Source: Cyanobacteriota bacterium (lineage in GTDB: Bacteria; Cyanobacteriota; Cyanobacteriia; PCC-6307; Cyanobiaceae). Taken from it: 64,000 nt of DNA. Below the pieces are notes generated by a model, which was given only the letters and a program-made list of their open reading frames with translations, searched no databases and had not been told where the DNA came from. Both the position numbers and the translations under genes were made by a program. Position 1 is the stretch's first letter. Each line of letters begins with the position of its first letter. Below, one piece after another: positions 51,930 through 61,199 of the stretch. The stretch lies in assembly GCA_026389335.1 (NCBI GenBank), contig JAPLIB010000096.1, positions 1 through 64,000 of the forward strand, written 5' to 3'.

Positions 51930-52012
51930 TGTCAACCCAGTTCCTGGCCAGAAGATTGCTGCCACCTGATTTCACGCCGAAAGTTCAGAAGCCGGAACCA
52001 GCCGCTGCTGCT

Positions 52013-52068
52013 GATTGGCCTATCGATTGGCCTACCGGTTGGCCTACAGAGGGGCCTACAAAGGGGCC
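52013..52068 (+). repeat. 12-bp tandem repeat abutting the MetX-like start codon
   Basis: Units are GATTGGCCTATC, GATTGGCCTACC, GGTTGGCCTACA, GAGGGGCCTACA and a partial AAGGGGCC, ending exactly at the ATG 52069. In frame, the array encodes LAYRLAYRGAYKGA-like residues. Since 12 is a multiple of 3, changes in copy number would keep the frame while altering the leader length. Confidence 0.85.
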
Positions 52069-53109
52069 ATGAGTTCGCTCCCCTCCGCTGCGGCGATCGA
52101 TCAGTGTTTTCGGCTCGCTGACCTGGTGCTGCAGAGCGGCGAGGTCCTGGCCGAAGCCAGGCTGGCTTACCGGGTGTACGGGCAACTCAATCAGGTCCGC
52201 TCGAATCTGGTGCTCTATCCCAGTTCCTACGGCGCCTGGCCCGAGGACCTCGCCTGGGTGGTGGGCCCGATCCTGGATCCCGCACGCTGGTGCATCGTGC
52301 TGGTCAGCCAGTTCGGTAACGGCCGTTCCAGCAGTCCGAGCCAGGGTGGCCCAGCTCTGCAGGCCGGCGGCTGGCCCGTCAGCCACGCCGACAACGTCAG
52401 GGCCCAACGGCGCCTGCTGGAGGAGTGCTTCGGGGTTGAGAGCCCGGCCCTGATCTACGGCTGGTCGATGGGAGCCCAGCAGGCTTACCACTGGGGTGTC
52501 CTGGAACCGGAGCGCAGCCAGCGCCTCTGCTGCATCTGCGGCACCGCCCGCACCACCCCCCACAGCCGCCTGTTCCTGCTGAGCCTGCGCCAGGCCCTCA
52601 CTGCCGATCCGGCCTGGAACGGCAGCGGTTTTGATGGCATGCCCGAACGGGGTCTGCGCAGTTTTGCCTTGATCTATGCCAGCTGGGCCGCCAGCCAGCC
52701 CTTCTACCGGCGCGGTGGCCATCGGGATCTGGGTTATGCCGATGTCGAGAGCTATGTGGAACAGGCCTGGCTGCCCGCCTACCGCCGCCACGATCCCCGT
52801 GATCTGATCGCCATGCTCGATGTCTGGCTGGCATGTGATGTGGCGGCCGCCGCCGGCATCGTCAGCGATGAACCAGACGCCGATCTCGCCGCCGCCCTCG
52901 GCCGGATCCGGGCCCGCTGCGCCGTGGTTGCCGGTCGCCACGACCTCTACTTCCCACCTGCTGACTGCGCTGCCGAGGCGGCCCTGATCCCCCAGGCCCG
53001 CATGCAGGTGCTCGAATCCGACCTGGGCCACCGGGCCGGTAATCCCCGCGACAGCCCCGTTGAGCAGGCCCAGTTGCGCGCCGTGGTGGAGGCGTTGTGC
53101 CAGAGCTGA
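52069..53109 (+). CDS. MetX-like alpha/beta-hydrolase (homoserine acetyltransferase family)
   Basis: This protein of about 346 residues has LVLYPSSYGAWPEDLAWVVG, the nucleophile elbow LIYGWSMGAQQAYHWGVLEP, the acid VVAGRHDLYFPPAD and the His in LESDLGHRAGNP. This is the homoserine O-acetyltransferase fold. True MetX has other substrate-site motifs that I could not confirm, so a different acyltransferase or hydrolase is possible. A longer start within the upstream 12-bp repeat would add 18 residues of LAYR-type repeats. Confidence 0.8.
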   Translation: MSSLPSAAAIDQCFRLADLVLQSGEVLAEARLAYRVYGQLNQVRSNLVLYPSSYGAWPEDLAWVVGPILDPARWCIVLVSQFGNGRSSSPSQGGPALQAGGWPVSHADNVRAQRRLLEECFGVESPALIYGWSMGAQQAYHWGVLEPERSQRLCCICGTARTTPHSRLFLLSLRQALTADPAWNGSGFDGMPERGLRSFALIYASWAASQPFYRRGGHRDLGYADVESYVEQAWLPAYRRHDPRDLIAMLDVWLACDVAAAAGIVSDEPDADLAAALGRIRARCAVVAGRHDLYFPPADCAAEAALIPQARMQVLESDLGHRAGNPRDSPVEQAQLRAVVEALCQS

Positions 53110-53414
53110 ACATTGCCAGCCAGCATCCTGCAACCCCGAAGTCGTGATTCGGCCCACCCTGAACCTGAAACAGTGCCGGATCGCCCTAGACCCACCCTCG
53201 CAGCTCTTGCCACCGACCTGGCGTTCAACTCCATCGCCTCGCAGTTGAGCTGCAGCGGCTCGACTGCGGCTCCACCAGCCGCTGTTCAAACCTGACGCCC
53301 ATCTGGTGCGATCTCCAGCCCAAGTGGCCTTGCGGCTGCCCAGGGCTGCCGATCCAGCAAGGGTCAGCCAGTCCCCAGCCACCCCGCCTTCCCACGCCAG
53401 CACCGCCTGTCCCG
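53110..53414. other. Intergenic, nothing recognised
   Basis: The 305 bases between the MetX-like gene and the GlnT-like gene carry no open frame with family features. I see no strong hairpin with a T-run. Promoter elements for the downstream gene could not be defined. Confidence 0.4.
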
Positions 53415-54665
53415 ATGACCGACCTGGCCACCTTCGCCGCCGACCGCGGCATTCGCCATTTCCTGTTTTCCTTCGCCGATCTGTTCGGGGTGCAGCGGGC
53501 CAAGCTCGTGCCCGCCGCCGCCGTGGCCGAACTGGCTGCCAATGGTGCCGGTTTCGCCGGCTTTGCCGCCTGGCTGGCGATGACCCCAGCAGATCCGGAT
53601 GTGCTGGCCCGTCCCGATCCGGCCAGCCTGATGGTGCTGCCCTGGCAACGGGAGGTGGCCTGGGTGGCCACCGATCTGTCGGTGGAAGGAGTGCCGCTGG
53701 AGCAGGCGCCCCGTCGGGTGCTGCAGCGGCAGCTGCAGCGGGCTGCAGCCCTGGGGTTTGAGTTCCGCAGCGGCGTCGAAGCGGAGTTCTTCCTGCTCGA
53801 TCCGCTGCAGGGCGGCGTGGCCGATCGGCTGGATCACCAACCCAAACCCTGCTACGACCAGTTGGCCCTGATGCGCCGCTATCCGCTGATCAGTGAGCTG
53901 ATGGGCGCCATGGAAGAGCTGGGCTGGGGTCCTTATCAGGCCGACCACGAAGACGCCAACGGCCAGTTCGAACTCAACTGGACCTACGCCGAAGCCCTCA
54001 CCACCGCCGATCGCCATGCCTTCTTCAAGGTGATGGCTGCCACCCTGGCTGAGCAGCATGGCTGCGCGGTGAGCTTCGATCCCAAGCCGATCACCGGGCT
54101 CACCGGCAACGGTGCCCATCTGCATGGGTCGCTGTGGGATGGCAACGGCCGCAACCTGTTCCATGACCCCAGCGGCGAGAAAGGCCTTTCGCCCTTGGCC
54201 TACCGCTTTCTGGCAGGGCTGCTGGCCCACGCCCCGGCCCTCTGCGCCCTCACCAATCCGGTGCCCGCCAGCTACCGCCGCCTGGCCCGCGCCGACACCA
54301 CGTCGGGTTCCACCTGGTCACCGGCCTGGATCAGCTACGGCGGCAACAACCGCACCCACATGGTGCGCATCCCGGATGACCAACGGCTCGAACTACGGCT
54401 CGCCGATGGCGCCGCCAACCCCTACCTGCTGCAGGCGGCGGTGCTGGCGGCGGGGCTCGATGGCATCGAGCGGGGCCTCGAGCCCGGCCCCCGCAGCGAT
54501 GCCAACACCTACACCGATCCCCCCGCCGCCGGCACGGCCCGGCCGCTGCCCGCCAGCCTGGAGGAGGCCCTTGAGGCCTTCCGCCAGGATCAGGTGCTGC
54601 GGGACAGCCTGGGCGAATCCTTCGCTCAGGCCTACGAAACTCTGGCGGCCAGGCGTTCGGGCTGA
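53415..54665 (+). CDS. GlnT-type glutamine synthetase-family ligase
   Basis: This 416-residue member of the glutamine synthetase superfamily is of the short GlnT (type III glutamate-ammonia ligase in some databases) kind. It has FSFADLFGVQRAKLVPAAAV at the N-terminal beta-grasp, GVEAEFFLLD with metal Glu, DHEDANGQFELNWTYAEA, GNGAHLHGSLWDGNGRNLF with the His ligand, and YGGNNRTHMVRIP with substrate Arg. Such enzymes may make glutamine or gamma-glutamyl amides. A much larger GSIII gene starts at 62151, so this is not the only ligase of this fold here. Confidence 0.8.
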   Translation: MTDLATFAADRGIRHFLFSFADLFGVQRAKLVPAAAVAELAANGAGFAGFAAWLAMTPADPDVLARPDPASLMVLPWQREVAWVATDLSVEGVPLEQAPRRVLQRQLQRAAALGFEFRSGVEAEFFLLDPLQGGVADRLDHQPKPCYDQLALMRRYPLISELMGAMEELGWGPYQADHEDANGQFELNWTYAEALTTADRHAFFKVMAATLAEQHGCAVSFDPKPITGLTGNGAHLHGSLWDGNGRNLFHDPSGEKGLSPLAYRFLAGLLAHAPALCALTNPVPASYRRLARADTTSGSTWSPAWISYGGNNRTHMVRIPDDQRLELRLADGAANPYLLQAAVLAAGLDGIERGLEPGPRSDANTYTDPPAAGTARPLPASLEEALEAFRQDQVLRDSLGESFAQAYETLAARRSG

Positions 54666-54669
54666 GCAA

Positions 54670-54688
54670 CTCGCCAGAGGCGAGGTTT
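54670..54688 (+). terminator. Short hairpin between convergent genes
   Basis: CTCGCC (54670-54675) pairs with GGCGAG (54679-54684) around AGA, followed by GTTTG. It lies between the convergent GlnT-like and ackA stops. The stem is short and the T-run weak. Confidence 0.4.
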
Positions 54689-54703
54689 GAGCGCGAGCCG
54701 GGT

Positions 54704-55831
54704 TCAGCCTGCGGCCAGGGCCGCCAGGCAGCTGCGGGCCACCATCCCCTCCTCATCGGCGGGCACCACCAGCAGCTCAAAAGCTGGCAGCCAGGCCAGG
54801 GCGGTCGCCAGCTCAGCACGCAGCTCAGCATCGTGTTCGCCGATGCCGCCGGTGAGCGCCAGCACATCCACGCCCTGCAGGCTGGCGGCCATGGCGCCGA
54901 TCCCCTGGAGCAGCCGTTGCCGGAAGACGGCAATCGCCAGGCTGGCGTCCGGATCGGCGCGCTCGTGATTCCCAGCTGCGCTCAGCCGCCGCAACGTGCG
55001 CATATCGGCCGTGCGGCCGGAAAGGCCGAGCAGGCCACCTTCGTGATTGAGAGCCCGATCCAGGTCGGCCAGGCTCAGCCCTTGGCGCAGCTGATGCAGC
55101 AGCAGGCCGGGATCGATCGAACCGCAGCGGCTGGCCATCACCAGGCCCTCCAGCGGTGTGAAGCCCATGGTGGTGGCCACGCTGCGGCCTGCGGCAATGG
55201 CGCAGAGAGAGCAGCCGGCGCCGAGATGGGCGCTGATCAGCCGCGGTGAAGCGGGCCGGCCGGCCTCGCTCCAGCGGCGCTGCACCAGCTCACTGACGTG
55301 CTGATGGTTGAGGCCATGGAACCCGAAGCGGCGCAGACCCTGACGGCGCCAGCTGGCCGGAATGGCGTAGGTGTACTCCTCGGGCTTCAGGCTGGCGTGA
55401 AAAGCCGTGTCGAAACAGGCCCACTGGGGCAGGGCCGGCTGCCAGTCCTGCAGCCAGCGCATCAGCCTTAGGGCCACGGCGTTATGCAGTGGCGCCAGCG
55501 GCACCAGCTCCTCAATCGCCGCCAGCACGGCGGCATCAATGGGCGTGGCCTCGGTGAAGCGCAATCCACCATGCACCACCCGATGGCCGGCCAGGTGCAG
55601 CTCCAGACTCCCGGCCACCAGCCAGGGCGCCAGGGCCTGGGGCAGCCAGGTCTGCAGCAACCGCTCCAGGCCAAGCTCCTGGGTGCGGGTTTCGGACCAG
55701 TCGCGCTGCTCTCGCCGCAGCACAGCGCCATCCCTGCCGATCACTGCAAGCTTGAGGCTGGAGCTGCCGGCATTGAGCACCAGCACCGGCCAGGACGCCC
55801 TGTCGCGGCGGCCTGCCGCTTCAATCCGCAT
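54704..55831 (-). CDS. ackA: Acetate kinase
   Basis: This enzyme of about 375 residues converts acetyl phosphate and ADP to acetate and ATP. It has VLVLNAGSSSLKLAVIG (phosphate 1), AGHRVVHGG, FDTAFHASLKPEEYTYAIP, RFGFHGLNHQHVSE, SAHLGAGCSLCAI, GFTPLEGLVMASRCGSIDPG and LTGGIGEHDAELR. The ATG at 55831 overlaps the phosphoketolase stop by one base (TGATG) with GAGGA before it, so the genes are translationally coupled. A longer frame to 55864 exists. Confidence 0.95.
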   Translation of the reverse strand: MRIEAAGRRDRASWPVLVLNAGSSSLKLAVIGRDGAVLRREQRDWSETRTQELGLERLLQTWLPQALAPWLVAGSLELHLAGHRVVHGGLRFTEATPIDAAVLAAIEELVPLAPLHNAVALRLMRWLQDWQPALPQWACFDTAFHASLKPEEYTYAIPASWRRQGLRRFGFHGLNHQHVSELVQRRWSEAGRPASPRLISAHLGAGCSLCAIAAGRSVATTMGFTPLEGLVMASRCGSIDPGLLLHQLRQGLSLADLDRALNHEGGLLGLSGRTADMRTLRRLSAAGNHERADPDASLAIAVFRQRLLQGIGAMAASLQGVDVLALTGGIGEHDAELRAELATALAWLPAFELLVVPADEEGMVARSCLAALAAG

Positions 55832-58284
55832 CAGTCCTCGCCCGCCGGCAGGCTCCAGCGCCATTCGGTGACCTCGGGTGCATCGGTGCCGTGGGTGTGG
55901 GCATAGGCACGGTGAAACAGGATTGCTTCCTTCATCCGTTCTTTGACATGGGCCGCCTTGGAACCGAGGCGCGGCACCCGATCGATCACGTCAATCACCA
56001 GATTGAAGCGATCAATCTGATTGTTCATTGCCAGCTCCAGTGGCGTGTTGATATTGCCTTTCTCCTTGTAGCCGCGCACGTGGAAGTTGGCGTGGTTGGT
56101 ACGGCGATAGGTGAGGCGGTGAATCAGCCAGGGATAGCCATGGAAGTTGAAGATCACCGGCCGGTCAACGGTGAACAGGGTGTCAAAGTCACGATCGCTA
56201 AGGCCATGGGGATGTTCTTTCGGTTCGGTGAGGGCGAACAGCTTCACCACATTGAGCACACGGATCCGCAGGCTGGGGATCTCACGCCGCAAGATCTCGA
56301 CGGCGGCCAGGGTTTCCTTGGTGGGGATGTCGCCGGCGCAGGCCATCACCACATCGGGCTCATCGGCTTCGCTGCCGTGATGATCGTTGCTGGCCCAGCT
56401 CCACAGGCCGATGCCCTTGGCCACATGCTGGCGGGCCTGTTCCAGCGTGAGGTATTGCAGATGCTTCTGCTTGTCGGAAACGATGATGTTGCAGACATTG
56501 GTTTCCACCAGTGCCTCCTCGGCCACCGCCAGCAGGGCATTGGCATCGGCGGGTAGATACACACGCACCACCTCGCCACTCTTGTTACCGGCCAGGTCGA
56601 TGAAGCCCGGATCCTGGTGGGTGAAACCATTGTGGTCCTGGCGCCAGACGGTGGAGGAAATCAGACAGTTCCAGGCGCCAATCGAAGCGCGCCAGGGGGC
56701 ATGGTGCAGACAGCTCTCCAACCATTTGGCGTGCTGGTTGAACATCGAGGCGATCACATGGGCAAAGGCTTCGTAGGTATGGAAAAAGCCATAGCGACCG
56801 GTAAGGAGATAGCCCTCCATCATTCCCACCAGGGTGTGCTCCGACAGCATCTCCACCACGCGCCCCTCCCGAGACAAGGCACCGCCGTCGGCGTCCTCCG
56901 GCAACAGCTCCTCCATCCACACTTTGCGGCTGCGCTCGTAGATCGCCTGCAAGCGATTGGAAGCCGTTTCATCGGGTCCGAAAACCCGCAGCGAGTTCGG
57001 GTTGCGATCGATCGCATCACGCAACAGGGCGCCAAGCGGCGCGGTGTTCTCCGCCTCCCCCGCGCCCGGCCGCTCCAGGGTGACGGCATAGGCCTCCACC
57101 GGCGGTAGTTTCAGCTTGCGGCGCAACAGGCCCCCATTGGCATGGGGATTGGAGCCCATCCGTCGATTCCCCTGGGGAGCCAGGGCCTGCAGCTCTGGCA
57201 CCAGCGTGCCGTTCTGATCGAACAGCTCCTCCGGCCGGTAGCTACGCAGCCACTGCTCCAGCATTTGCAGCTGTTCGGGCTGGCTGGACGGGGCCGGTAG
57301 CGGCACCTGGTGGGAACGCCAGGACCCCTCCAGCTTGTGGCCGTGGAGTTCGGCCGGACCGGTCCAGCCCTTGGGCGAACGCAGCACGATCATTGGCCAG
57401 GCCGGTCTGCGGGCCACTCCACTGGCACGGCATTCGGCCTGGATCGAGCGGATGCGGGCGATGGCCCCATCCATGGCCGCTGCCATCGCCCGATGCATCG
57501 CCATCGGTTCATGGCCTTCCACGAACAGTGGCTCCCAGCCATAGCCGCTCATCAGGTTGGCCAGCTCCTCGCGGGGAATGCGGGCCAGCAGGGTGGGGTT
57601 GGCAATTTTGTAGCCGTTCAGGTGCAGAACCGGCAGCACGGCCCCATCACCGATCGGGTTGAGAAACTTGTTGATGTGCCAGGAGGTGGCCAGGGGGCCG
57701 GTCTCCGCCTCGCCATCCCCCACACAGGCCAGGGCGATCAGATTCGGGTTGTCGAATACGGCACCGCAGGCATGGGACAACACGTAGCCGAGCTCGCCGC
57801 CCTCATGGATCGAACCGGGTGTCTCCGGCGTGCAGTGGCTGCCGATGTGGCCAGGGAAAGAGAACTGTTTGAAGAAGCGCCCCATTCCCTCGAGGTCCTG
57901 GGACTTGTCGGGGTAGAACTCGCTGTAGCTGCCATCGAGGTAGGTGGGAGCCAGCACCCCCGGAGCGCCATGGCCAGGGCCGGAGAGGTAGATCATCTCC
58001 AGCGCCTGCTGACGGATCAGGCGGTTGGCGTGGGTCCAGATGAAGGCCTGGCCTGGACTGGAGCCCCAGTGGCCAAGCAGCCTGGCTTTGATGTGCTCCG
58101 GTTTAAGCGTTTCCCGCAACAACGGGTTGCCCCGCAGGTAGATCATCCCCACCGCCAGGTAGTTGGCAGCCCGCCACCAGGCATCCAGATGCTGCAGCTC
58201 CTGCTCGCTCAAGCGTTCCGCCTCGGACTCCGGTTCGATGTTCAGTCCAGCCGGATGGTCGGCAGCAGTGGCGGAGAACACCAT
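55831..58284 (-). CDS. xfp: Xylulose-5-phosphate/fructose-6-phosphate phosphoketolase
   Basis: This 817-residue thiamine-diphosphate enzyme cleaves sugar phosphates to acetyl phosphate. Landmarks are [71 protein letters not shown] with the His residues of the active site, [15 protein letters not shown] (cofactor), and [20 protein letters not shown]. The ATG at 58284 ([13 protein letters not shown]) fits the usual length; the frame extends 30 residues further. Acetate kinase follows and uses its product, a carbon-saving fermentative or night-time branch. Confidence 0.95.
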   Translation of the reverse strand: MVFSATAADHPAGLNIEPESEAERLSEQELQHLDAWWRAANYLAVGMIYLRGNPLLRETLKPEHIKARLLGHWGSSPGQAFIWTHANRLIRQQALEMIYLSGPGHGAPGVLAPTYLDGSYSEFYPDKSQDLEGMGRFFKQFSFPGHIGSHCTPETPGSIHEGGELGYVLSHACGAVFDNPNLIALACVGDGEAETGPLATSWHINKFLNPIGDGAVLPVLHLNGYKIANPTLLARIPREELANLMSGYGWEPLFVEGHEPMAMHRAMAAAMDGAIARIRSIQAECRASGVARRPAWPMIVLRSPKGWTGPAELHGHKLEGSWRSHQVPLPAPSSQPEQLQMLEQWLRSYRPEELFDQNGTLVPELQALAPQGNRRMGSNPHANGGLLRRKLKLPPVEAYAVTLERPGAGEAENTAPLGALLRDAIDRNPNSLRVFGPDETASNRLQAIYERSRKVWMEELLPEDADGGALSREGRVVEMLSEHTLVGMMEGYLLTGRYGFFHTYEAFAHVIASMFNQHAKWLESCLHHAPWRASIGAWNCLISSTVWRQDHNGFTHQDPGFIDLAGNKSGEVVRVYLPADANALLAVAEEALVETNVCNIIVSDKQKHLQYLTLEQARQHVAKGIGLWSWASNDHHGSEADEPDVVMACAGDIPTKETLAAVEILRREIPSLRIRVLNVVKLFALTEPKEHPHGLSDRDFDTLFTVDRPVIFNFHGYPWLIHRLTYRRTNHANFHVRGYKEKGNINTPLELAMNNQIDRFNLVIDVIDRVPRLGSKAAHVKERMKEAILFHRAYAHTHGTDAPEVTEWRWSLPAGED

Positions 58285-58886
58285 GGTTTTGGCTCGTGAT
58301 CGGGGGAAGCCCAGGGCCAGGTCGGCTGTGGCTTGGCCCGTGGATACCTTCACTCGACACGATTTGGGCTCCAAGGGTCGCCTTTGTCAGCTGATGCCGA
58401 CATAACAGGCATGAATGCCTATGGCCATCCGCCGTATTCGCGGCAACAGTGAGGGCATCAACACGGGAGGTCCAGTGATGGCAGACACGCCACCCAATCG
58501 ACCGTCAGGAGTGCGCTGACCGCAAGCCCCTGCTCCAACAGTCTGATCTCGATCTGCGGTTTCCCGGTTCCTCAGCGAATCACCCGATGCGCCGTTCACC
58601 TCGGCCTGCTGGCTCCACCCCGGAGTTCTTCGTTGGCAGGCCGCAGCAGGTGCCCACGGGTTGATGGAAACCGATCCCATGGATCCCCGGCCCCAGGTGC
58701 CACCTTCGGCAGCTCCGCCCCAACCGAATCGTTCCGTTCCGATCTTGCTGACGACGTCTTGATGGCGAGTGCATGGCGGCTCACGGTCCAGTCTGGCCAA
58801 GCGCCAGTCCTTGGAGCGATCCGCATCACCCATCCCCGGCCCTGACGGGCCATTCGTCCCGATCCCTGTCTTGAGCCAATTCCACG
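58285..58886. other. Long gap before an isolated terminator, possible small RNA
   Basis: No protein gene is credible here. A minus-strand frame of 274 codons (58387-59211) has no family features and runs antisense through the next gene. The plus strand ends in a good terminator (58887-58914) although no plus-strand gene precedes it. A noncoding RNA or a long leader for the gene at 58930 would explain this. Signatures of tmRNA, RNase P RNA and SRP RNA were looked for and not seen. Confidence 0.4.
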
Positions 58887-58914
58887 AACCCGGCTCCTTG
58901 GGGTCGGGTTTTTT
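58887..58914 (+). terminator. Rho-independent terminator without an upstream gene
   Basis: AACCCG (58887-58892) and CGGGTT (58905-58910) form a stem around GCTCCTTGGGGT, followed by six T. It ends 15 bases before the ATG of the small gene at 58930. It would either end a small RNA from 58400-58900 or act as an attenuator for the following gene. Confidence 0.75.
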
Positions 58915-58929
58915 ATGGGGGCTAACGTC

Positions 58930-59142
58930 ATGCTGGAAGCCGAGATTGCCATGTTGATGGGTGAGGTGTTCCTTGAGGCCATGTCCACCGGCATCGTCAC
59001 CCAGGCTGAGATCGATTGGCTGACCACCCATCAAGCCCAGTTCAGCCGTGAAGAGGAGGCCAAGGCTCTCCAGCTCGGCCGCCTCCTGGACGCAGGTCAA
59101 CTTCAAATCGGTTGTCGCATCCTCGGCAACATTCCCGCCTGA
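58930..59142 (+). CDS. Small conserved helical protein, function unknown
   Basis: This 70-residue protein reads MLEAEIAMLMGEVFLEAMST, then GIVTQAEIDWLTTHQAQFSR and EEEAKALQLGRLLDAGQLQI, ending GCRILGNIPA. The pattern is three helices with a conserved DWLTTHQ centre. I recall similar short proteins in cyanobacteria without a function. The ATG at 58930 is preferred; one at 58915 abuts the terminator T-run. It converges with arsS (14-base gap). Confidence 0.65.
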   Translation: MLEAEIAMLMGEVFLEAMSTGIVTQAEIDWLTTHQAQFSREEEAKALQLGRLLDAGQLQIGCRILGNIPA

Positions 59143-59156
59143 ACCGCACCGCCTGA

Positions 59157-60173
59157 TCAGTTGAGCGCGCCCCCGCAGCTTGAACCGCTGCCGGCCGTGC
59201 AGCCCCAGCAATGATCCGCGACCCGCACCGCACCCCCAGCGGGATCCAGCTCCAGCAGATCACGCAGGTGGGCCGCGCTTGTTTCTCTGGAACCCTTGCC
59301 GCTGGTGGCAGTGGCGCCCAGGTCTTGCCGCGTGAGCCCTAGATCGAGCATCTGGTTGAAGTCGCAGTCGTGCAGCCGGCCCTGCCAGTCGACGCTGATC
59401 AGGTGGCGGCACATCACGCCCTCGAGATTGGCGGGCCGATGTTCACGCCGCAGCAACGCTTGGTAGGCCTCCAGCTCACCGCTCACCCGCAGTGCGGCCT
59501 CAAAACGGCGAATCGGCATGTTGGCCAGGGCGTACAGACCGGTGAACACCAGGCCATAGTCCCGGGCCAGCACCTGCCGGTAGGCGGCTTCCAGCGGTGC
59601 CTGGGGCGGAGGCAGCACGGGCCCCTGGGGATTGAACACCAGATACAGCTCCAGGCCGGAATCCGCCTGGCCGTAGCCAAGTGCGTTGAGCTGGCGCAAG
59701 CCCGCAAGGCTGCGCGCAAACACCCCATCGCCCCGCTGGCGATCGACGTTGCCTTCGAGATAACAGGGCAGGGAAGCCACCACCGTCACCTGCTCCCGGG
59801 CCAGGAAGGCGGCCAGATCTTCCTGGCCGGGCTCGCCCAGGATGGTGAGGTTGCAGCGATCAATCACCGCCGCGCCGGCGTGGCGCCCGGCCTGCACCAG
59901 ATCGCGGAAATCGGGATGGAGCTCGGGGGCGCCGCCGGTGATGTCGAGGCAGCGGATCCCCCTGGCCCTCAGCACCCGGGGAATCAGCTCCAGGGTCGGC
60001 TGGTCCATCATTTCCGTCCGGCTCGGCCCCGCCCCCACATGGCAGTGGCTGCAGCTCTGGTTGCAGCGGTAGCCCAGGTTCACCTGCAGGGTGGTGAGGG
60101 AGCCGCGGTGGACAGCCGGAAAAGCCAGGTTGGTGGAGGTCACCGGCGCGCAGAAGGGGACCGTCGTCGTCAT
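59157..60173 (-). CDS. arsS: Arsenosugar biosynthesis radical SAM protein
   Basis: This 338-residue radical SAM enzyme attaches an adenosyl or ribosyl group in arsenosugar formation. The cluster motif CNQSCSHC is at C37, C41 and C44 (VNLGYRCNQSCSHCHVGAGP). Other landmarks are LDITGGAPELHPDF, ASLPCYLEGNVDRQRGDGVF and the DUF3641-type C-terminus CRHLISVDWQGRLHDCDFNQ. The tail HCWGCTAGSGSSCGGALN is the Cys-rich end typical of this family, where some lineages have selenocysteine. The usual partner ArsM was not recognised nearby. The ATG at 60173 is chosen by alignment of the N-terminus. Confidence 0.9.
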   Translation of the reverse strand: MTTTVPFCAPVTSTNLAFPAVHRGSLTTLQVNLGYRCNQSCSHCHVGAGPSRTEMMDQPTLELIPRVLRARGIRCLDITGGAPELHPDFRDLVQAGRHAGAAVIDRCNLTILGEPGQEDLAAFLAREQVTVVASLPCYLEGNVDRQRGDGVFARSLAGLRQLNALGYGQADSGLELYLVFNPQGPVLPPPQAPLEAAYRQVLARDYGLVFTGLYALANMPIRRFEAALRVSGELEAYQALLRREHRPANLEGVMCRHLISVDWQGRLHDCDFNQMLDLGLTRQDLGATATSGKGSRETSAAHLRDLLELDPAGGAVRVADHCWGCTAGSGSSCGGALN

Positions 60174-60609
60174 CGCGTCACGGTAAACACCTTCGGTGCC
60201 CTGTGATCGCAGCGAACGCAATCCCGGCAGGGAGAGTCCGCCTGGCCCAGCCATGGCAGAGGTGTACAACCTCGATGGAGCCGGGTCGCAGCCTCAACGG
60301 CTCTGGCCTGGGAGAAACGGGATGGGCGCACTGACGCGCAACGAATCTGGTTCGGCATCCAGAACCAAGGAAAATCTTGGCCCCAGGACGGATCCCAGGG
60401 CGATGTCGCTCTGATCACGGCCTGCCGTTGTGTCGCTTGCGACCTGAAAGCAGGAGTCTCCGCGCAGCCCCAAGGCAGGCAAAAGTTGCCGGAGCTGGCA
60501 AGGTGAGCACTTGCGCTTGCCGCACTCGACGGAAGTAGCCAGACGGGTCTACAAGAGGTGCGGAAGTCCTTTCGATCGCTTCCCTTTGCTCCCACTCATT
60601 CCCCACCTG
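60174..60609. promoter_or_regulatory. Divergent region between arsS and flavin reductase
   Basis: This 436-base gap has no credible gene. It has two small adjacent hairpins on the plus strand: TGGTTC/GAACCA (60348-60367) and CCAAG/CTTGG (60365-60380), which share bases and so could be alternatives. This could be an untranslated leader element. I see no known riboswitch consensus. Confidence 0.35.
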
Positions 60610-61128
60610 ATGCGCACTGACCTGCTCGTGATCAGCGCCAGCAGTGGCGAAAACCTCCTGCTGGCCGAGCGCTTCGCCGCCTGCGCCCGCAGCCGGGCTC
60701 TCAGGGCCGAGGTGCTGGATCTCACCGAAGCGGCGTTGCCCCTGTTCACCCCCCGCCAGCACGCCGCCGCCGGCAGCCCTGCGGCAATTGGCGCGCTGAA
60801 TCAACGACTCGCGGCCGCTCCCCGCTGGGTGATCTGTGCGCCTGAATACAACGGTTCGATCCCGCCGGTACTCACCAATGCGATCGCCTGGCTGTCGGTG
60901 CAGGGGGATGACTTCCGCAGCCTGTTCAACGGCCGGCCGATTGTGATCGCCAGCCATTCGGGCAGTGGTGGCTACTCCGTGCTCGTGGCCCTGCGCCTCC
61001 AGCTGGCTTATCTCGGCGCCCATGTGTTGGGACGCCAGCTCGTGAGCAATCACAGCAAGCCGGCCAGCGAGGAAGGCATCGAGGATCTGATTGATCGCCT
61101 GCGCCAGCTGGAGCCGATTCAGCTCTGA
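60610..61128 (+). CDS. NADPH-dependent FMN reductase family protein
   Basis: This 172-residue flavodoxin-like enzyme has LLVISASSGENLLLAERFAA (phosphate loop), WVICAPEYNGSIPPVLTNAI (the family signature PEYNGS), and IVIASHSGSGGYSVLVALRL. It would reduce FMN, quinones or azo compounds. It is shorter than ArsH and lacks its extra N-terminus, so an arsenic role is not supported by sequence, although arsS is divergent. The ATG at 60610 is chosen at the conserved start. Confidence 0.85.
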   Translation: MRTDLLVISASSGENLLLAERFAACARSRALRAEVLDLTEAALPLFTPRQHAAAGSPAAIGALNQRLAAAPRWVICAPEYNGSIPPVLTNAIAWLSVQGDDFRSLFNGRPIVIASHSGSGGYSVLVALRLQLAYLGAHVLGRQLVSNHSKPASEEGIEDLIDRLRQLEPIQL

Positions 61129-61199
61129 GCGCGGTCTGCTTCTTATCGGGTGGGAAACCATGGCAAGGGACGTGAACCGCTGGACGGCTATGGGGGACC

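Noticed and set aside
58387-59211. 274-codon minus-strand frame in the gap upstream of xfp
   Set aside because: No recognisable domain, and it runs antisense through the small conserved gene at 58930.
60196-60414. 72-codon plus-strand frame in the arsS divergent gap
   Set aside because: Composition is typical of noncoding high-GC DNA, with no conserved motif or ribosome binding site.
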